Shown piece after piece: positions 60,401 to 64,000 of a DNA stretch of 64,000 nt. Positions within the stretch are counted from its first letter, which is position 1. Each line of letters starts with the position of its first letter. Source of the stretch: Lachnospiraceae bacterium (GTDB lineage Bacteria > Bacillota > Clostridia > Lachnospirales > Lachnospiraceae); assembly GCA_017621815.1 (NCBI GenBank), contig JAGASK010000029.1, positions 175,239 through 239,238 of the forward strand, read 5' to 3'. The notes beneath the pieces are model-generated. The model had not been told where the DNA came from, ran no database searches, and was given only the letters and a program-made list of their open reading frames with translations. The translations under genes and the position numbers were made by a program.

Positions 60401-60464
60401 TTTTATGAAAAAATTATTCCTAAAATAGAAATATGACATATAAAATATCATGGAGGGATGCAAT

Positions 60465-60701
60465 ATGGTATTTCTTTATAAATTTTTAAATCGTAAATTT
60501 GATTTCCCGCTTGCAATGTACTTTTTTCTGCTTCTTCATATTATGATTTGGTTTTTCACAGGCGCCGTTACAGGAGCCTTATTATCGCTTCTTCTTTTCC
60601 GGATATCGATGCTTTTTACCTTTACCGTCACTTCGGGCGCATTTTTCGCCATAACCTTCGGGTATATATACGGGTATATAATTATAATTCGGAATACTTA
60701 A
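60465..60701 (+). CDS. Small hydrophobic membrane protein, 78 residues
   Basis: A very hydrophobic protein with two or three membrane segments (about residues 15-70), basic at the N-terminus (KFLNRKFD). I start at ATG 60465 because GGAGGG lies at good distance within the longer frame. It is followed by a strong terminator, so it is probably a real single-gene transcript. No family recognised. Confidence 0.6.
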   Translation: MVFLYKFLNRKFDFPLAMYFFLLLHIMIWFFTGAVTGALLSLLLFRISMLFTFTVTSGAFFAITFGYIYGYIIIIRNT

Positions 60702-60710
60702 TTTACAGAC

Positions 60711-60754
60711 AAAAAATCCGTGATTACAAAAAACTTGTAATCACGGATTTTTTT
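60711..60754. terminator. Strong bidirectional terminator
   Basis: AATCCGTGATTACAA and TTGTAATCACGGATT form a 15-bp stem flanked by A and T runs, between the small membrane protein gene and the ANTAR gene, whose transcripts converge. Confidence 0.93.
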
Positions 60755-60764
60755 TACACAATTC

Positions 60765-61316
60765 TTATACCCTCATCATGGACAACACCATCTGCGCTGT
60801 TTCCACCATATTTGTTCCACTATCCATACTGCACTTTTGAATATATCTGTGAGCTTCTTCTTCAGACATATGATTACGGGTCATCAAAACCCCTTTTGCT
60901 TCTTTTATTAATGCTATTTCCTCCGGTCTTCTCTCTCTGGGCTTTTCCTTCAATCTTCTTTTACGCCGCTCAATGGTTTGAATCATCATATCCACAGTGT
61001 TAATCAGGTCATGAACCTTAAGAGGCATAGATAAACATACGATTTCCTTATCAATCATCCCGCTCCCTATTACATGCTGGGATGCCATAAGCAGCATCTC
61101 AAATCCAAAGGGAAGGTCATCATGTAATTGAGAATAAATCATATCCGCCATTTTATATCCGCAGATTATGATACCGTAATTGAGTCCGTCCGCTAATGTA
61201 ATCGCCTGCGCGCCCGTAGTACAGATTCCTGCCACGGGTATGCCGCTTCTGACTAACAGACTTTTTATATTTCTAGCATCATCGACTTTAGGGAGGGCAA
61301 TAATTATACTGGTCAT
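60765..61316 (-). CDS. ANTAR-domain RNA-binding antitermination regulator
   Basis: 183 residues: a receiver-like N-terminal domain (about 1-110, in which the usual phospho-acceptor Asp region reads GIIICGYKM, so phosphorylation is doubtful) and a C-terminal ANTAR three-helix domain (about 120-180, KEAKGVLMTRNHMSEEEAHRYIQ). ANTAR proteins bind paired hairpins in leaders and prevent termination. ATG 61316 follows GGAGG. It lies 35 bp downstream of glnA, whose leader has a terminator, so it likely controls its own operon and other nitrogen genes. Confidence 0.9.
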   Translation of the reverse strand: MTSIIIALPKVDDARNIKSLLVRSGIPVAGICTTGAQAITLADGLNYGIIICGYKMADMIYSQLHDDLPFGFEMLLMASQHVIGSGMIDKEIVCLSMPLKVHDLINTVDMMIQTIERRKRRLKEKPRERRPEEIALIKEAKGVLMTRNHMSEEEAHRYIQKCSMDSGTNMVETAQMVLSMMRV

Positions 61317-61351
61317 GGGCAAACCTCCTCTTGCTTTCTGATAATATGATG

Positions 61352-62686
61352 CTAAAACTGATTTAAGTACTGATTAATTTCCCAATCAGTTACCTGAGCA
61401 GTGTACTTTGCCCATTCCTCCTTTTTCGCCTGGATGTACTTTTCTGAAACATGTTTACCCAGAACTTCTTTAACAAATTCATCCTTTTCAAGTTCCCTGA
61501 CTGCTTCCTGCAGAGTGCTGGGAATCGCTTCAATTCCTTTTGCCGCTTTTTCTTCTTTTGACAAATTGAAAATATTACAGTCAACACTTTCCGGCGGCTC
61601 AATCTTGTTGATTATGCCATCAAGCCCTGCACGAAGGCATACTGCCAAAGCAAGATACGGATTGGCTGAAGGGTCGGGGCAGCGTAATTCGATTCTGGTG
61701 CCTTCTCCCCTGGCTGCAGGAATACGAATCAGCGGACTTCTGTTGGTAGCGCTCCACGCAATATAAACAGGTGCCTCATACCCCGGCACAAGTCTCTTAT
61801 AGGAATTGACAAGAGGATTGGTAATCGCAGTCATTCCTTTCATATGTTTAATAATGCCGCCGATAAAATAATACGCTTCTTTACTTAAGCCCAGCTTATC
61901 GGATGTATCTGCAAAAATATTCTTTCCGTCCTTTGACAAAGACATATTAATATGCATACCCGAACCGTTTACTCCGAATTTTGGCTTCGGCATAAAAGTA
62001 GCATGAAGCCCATGCCTTTTGGCAATGGTCTTAACCGCCAGCTTAAAGGTCATAATATTATCGGCTGTTGCCAATGCTTCATCATATCTGAAATCAATCT
62101 CATGCTGTGCAGGCGCTACCTCATGATGTGAAGCTTCGATTACAAATCCCATATCTTCCAGAGTCAAAACCATATCTCTTCTTGCATTTTCGCCAAGGTC
62201 AAGGGGTCCTAAATCAAAATACCCTGCCTGTTCATGGGTCAATGTAGTAGGAAGTCCGTTTTCATCCGTATGGAACAAAAAGAATTCGCATTCCGGTCCC
62301 ACCTCAAAAGAATAGCCAAGATCTGCAGCTTCCTTCACAGCACGCTTCAATATATATCTGGGATCTCCTTCAAAAGGCTCCCCGTTTGGTCTGTAAACAT
62401 CACAAATTAATCTTGCAACCTTCCCCTGCTGAGGCCTCCATGGAAATATTTCAAGTGTGTTCAAATCAGGATACAAGTACATATCCGATTCTTCAATTCT
62501 GACAAAGCCCTCAATGGAAGAGCCGTCAAACATACATTTATTGTTCAGTGCTTTTTCAAGCTGGCTTGCCGTAATTGCCACATTTTTCAGGCTGCCGAAC
62601 ATATCCGTAAACTGCAGGCGGATAAATTCCACATCTTCATCCTGTACAAGCTCCATAATATCCTCTTTGGAATAGTGCTTAAACAT
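61352..62686 (-). CDS. glnA: Glutamine synthetase, type I
   Basis: A 444-residue dodecameric enzyme that makes glutamine from glutamate, ammonia and ATP. The beta-grasp N-domain is followed by the catalytic domain with [22 protein letters not shown] and NRSPLIRIP. Length is that of the short Firmicute GlnA, with no adenylylation loop (no NLYDLPP), so control is by feedback and gene regulation. GGAGG precedes the ATG. It heads an operon with the ANTAR gene. Confidence 0.96.
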   Translation of the reverse strand: MFKHYSKEDIMELVQDEDVEFIRLQFTDMFGSLKNVAITASQLEKALNNKCMFDGSSIEGFVRIEESDMYLYPDLNTLEIFPWRPQQGKVARLICDVYRPNGEPFEGDPRYILKRAVKEAADLGYSFEVGPECEFFLFHTDENGLPTTLTHEQAGYFDLGPLDLGENARRDMVLTLEDMGFVIEASHHEVAPAQHEIDFRYDEALATADNIMTFKLAVKTIAKRHGLHATFMPKPKFGVNGSGMHINMSLSKDGKNIFADTSDKLGLSKEAYYFIGGIIKHMKGMTAITNPLVNSYKRLVPGYEAPVYIAWSATNRSPLIRIPAARGEGTRIELRCPDPSANPYLALAVCLRAGLDGIINKIEPPESVDCNIFNLSKEEKAAKGIEAIPSTLQEAVRELEKDEFVKEVLGKHVSEKYIQAKKEEWAKYTAQVTDWEINQYLNQF

Positions 62687-62788
62687 AAAATTTCCTCCCT
62701 TTTTCCCTGTATTCAGTATATATCCCTTTTGCCCGGCATCAGATGCCGAAGCACACAGGCACAGGCTTGATTCTGACCCACTGCCTGC

Positions 62789-62849
62789 AAAAAGGCGCCC
62801 TCATAATAACAGGCCATCATCATATCACCTGCTGTTATAAGGACGCCTT
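62789..62849 (-). promoter_or_regulatory. Leader terminator of glnA (attenuator)
   Basis: On the minus strand AAGGCGTCCT-TATAACAG pairs with CTGTTAT-TATGAGGGCGCCTT around about 14 bases and ends in TTTTT, about 100 bp before glnA. An intrinsic terminator inside the leader, with an ANTAR gene in the operon, suggests regulated readthrough. A smaller hairpin (AAGGACG/CGTCCTT) overlaps its 5' arm and could compete with it. Confidence 0.7.
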
Positions 62850-62973
62850 CGTCCTTTACTATAATAACAACGACTTTTCTTATTTGTCAATACAAAACTG
62901 TTTTTCGCATTTGTCAGGTATAAAACCGCATATCCGATAATAATATAGTAAAAAGAATGAAACGGTGATATTC

Positions 62974-63462
62974 ATGAGTTCCAAAACTAAAATTGTTGTA
63001 CTTCATTTGAAAGAATTAATATATACGGGAATCTTCGTATTGTTCGGCATCCTGTTTATTGTCATGCTGATTATCATGTTCGTGCCCAGGGATAAAAAGG
63101 AAGATAATGCTGTGGAAACGCCTGCTGCCACTTATGTACCCGGAATTTATACCACATCACTGATTATCAATGATAATGTTGTGGATGTTGAGGTTACGGT
63201 GGATGAAACCAATATCAACGATATCCGTATTGTAAATCTGGATGAAGCGGTTACCACCATGTTTCCCCTCCTGGAACCCGCTTTTGATGACCTTGCAGGT
63301 CAAATCTGCGCAAATCAGTCTCTGGATAATATTACCTATTCGGATGATAATAAATATACTTCCATGGTTCTGCTAGGCGCTATTAAAGCATCCCTTGAAA
63401 AAGCTGCGGTTCCCTCGGCTTCGCCTTCAGCCAGCCCTTCGGCCTCACCTGCAGCTACATAA
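62974..63462 (+). CDS. Membrane-anchored protein with FMN-binding-like extracellular domain
   Basis: 162 residues. A basic N-terminus and one membrane helix (about 17-42) precede an outside domain (about 55-145) whose YVPGIYTTSLIIN, VDVEVTVDETNI pattern and IKASLEKA end resemble FMN-binding repeat domains, though the flavin-attachment SGAT motif is not seen. The tail is a Ser/Pro/Ala linker repeat. ATG 62974 is chosen. It is divergent from glnA. Function unknown. Confidence 0.6.
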   Translation: MSSKTKIVVLHLKELIYTGIFVLFGILFIVMLIIMFVPRDKKEDNAVETPAATYVPGIYTTSLIINDNVVDVEVTVDETNINDIRIVNLDEAVTTMFPLLEPAFDDLAGQICANQSLDNITYSDDNKYTSMVLLGAIKASLEKAAVPSASPSASPSASPAAT

Positions 63463-63502
63463 GTCTTTTCTGATATCGTCTGCCTGCCGGCTGATAAAGA
63501 AC

Positions 63503-63529
63503 GATGCGCTTCTTTTACAGAAGCGCATC
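63503..63529. terminator. Hairpin between converging genes
   Basis: GATGCGCTTCT and AGAAGCGCATC form an 11-bp stem with a 5-base loop. There is no good T run on the plus strand and only a weak one on the minus strand. Confidence 0.55.
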
Positions 63530-63546
63530 ATGCCACAGCTATACAC

Positions 63547-64000
63547 TCACTTCACCAGTCCTGATGGAGTCTTTCGCTTTTTACCATTGTTCAAAATAGC
63601 GGAAATTTGAGAAATATCATAATCAGGTGCTGCCACCTTAGCTGCATGGCAGATTTCCTCAACAATGAATAAGTCTTCCTCCAATTCCTCCGCTATCTGC
63701 TCCGGACTTTTCCCTTTCTTTATTTTTTTACATATTATTTCAATCAGCTTCTGTTCGCATCCTTGTTCACGTCCTTCTGCCAGACCCTTCTCGCGCCCTT
63801 CTGTCAGACCCTTCTCACGTCCTTCTGCCAGACCTTGCTTCTCTGCCTCTTCTTTTATGTAGTCTTCTATTGCCTTCCTGTCCCTTTTGGCATCCATATA
63901 ATCCCTGTATACATCCCTCGCTGCTCCTATCAGGCTGAATCTTTTCACTTCCCGTATCGCCTCCCTGATCCCTGTGTTTGCTGTTTTTATCATGTCCAGT
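63547..64000 (-). CDS. Rpn family nuclease, C-terminal part (cut by window end)
   Basis: The frame is open to the right window edge, so only the last 151 or so residues are seen. They hold the Gly/Glu/Arg repeat tract (GLAEGREKGLTEGREKGLAE) and the C-terminal helices (LIEIICKKIKKGKSPEQIAEELEEDL) that also end the Rpn protein at 45569-46513. The nuclease core lies beyond the window. It is a second, diverged member of the family. Confidence 0.8.
   Translation of the reverse strand, partial: LDMIKTANTGIREAIREVKRFSLIGAARDVYRDYMDAKRDRKAIEDYIKEEAEKQGLAEGREKGLTEGREKGLAEGREQGCEQKLIEIICKKIKKGKSPEQIAEELEEDLFIVEEICHAAKVAAPDYDISQISAILNNGKKRKTPSGLVK

Overview
The window looks like chromosome from a motile, anaerobic Gram-positive of the Lachnospiraceae (Roseburia/Agathobacter-like). 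The grounds are flagellins of Roseburia type with CsrA, low-to-moderate G+C, strong AGGAGG ribosome sites, a leucine T-box, LL-diaminopimelate aminotransferase (dapL), DUF5684/DUF5685 proteins, Rpn-type nucleases and LplB/YtcP-type sugar permeases. This placement is inference; no rRNA gene is present to confirm it. Most genes lie on the minus strand.

Layout. 1-2500: MATE transporter, then a six-tRNA array (Pro, Gly, Arg, His, Gln, Lys) with a consensus promoter and a terminator. 2500-7100: housekeeping run (phosphodiesterase, RdgB, an amidase-fold protein lacking most catalytic residues, a THUMP RNA methyltransferase), two small or unknown genes and a 4x25-bp repeat. 7100-16500: oligosaccharide ABC importer, LacI regulator, cellobiose phosphorylase and a putative glycosidase. 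16500-21700: cardiolipin synthase, pyridoxamine kinase, tRNA-Arg, DnaJ-like protein and small membrane proteins. 21700-29200: nickel import plus nickel-pincer cofactor genes (larB-larC-cbiM-cbiQ-cbiO), and a 2-isopropylmalate synthase fused to an AraC-type DNA-binding domain behind a leucine T-box. 29200-36000: candidate toxin-antitoxin pair, TipA-type MerR regulator, a decayed ABC exporter pair and a LytTR two-component system. 36100-46700: the flagellin region. 46700-64000: TauE-type permease, diguanylate cyclase, ECF sigma/anti-sigma pair, dapL-dapF, Na/Pi transporter, two-component system, GT4 glycosyltransferase, DedA, glnA with an ANTAR regulator, and a partial Rpn nuclease.

The most notable system is at 36.1-46.7 kb. 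Two paralogous csrA-flagellin cassettes each sit beside a DNA segment bounded by 29-bp inverted repeats (27/29 matches within each pair). Each segment carries its own small FimB-like tyrosine recombinase and one cargo gene (a penicillin-V-acylase-like hydrolase, or an Rpn nuclease). At the csrA-distal end each segment has a sigma-28-type promoter pointing outward. As sequenced, both promoters face away from csrA and run straight into a hairpin plus U-tract built on the repeat. If the segment inverted, the promoter would face csrA. Each flagellin has its own sigma-28-type promoter and a leader hairpin with a GGA loop, as expected of a CsrA target. I therefore propose two separate promoter-inversion switches that set CsrA level and, through it, flagellin translation. 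The repeats, promoters and genes are seen in the sequence; inversion and its consequences are inferred.

Other points of interest are the LeuA-AraC fusion, the amidase that has lost key active-site residues, the ABC exporter pair joined by deletion, and a recurring motif (TTTCTATTGTCATGAA) next to transcription terminators across the window.
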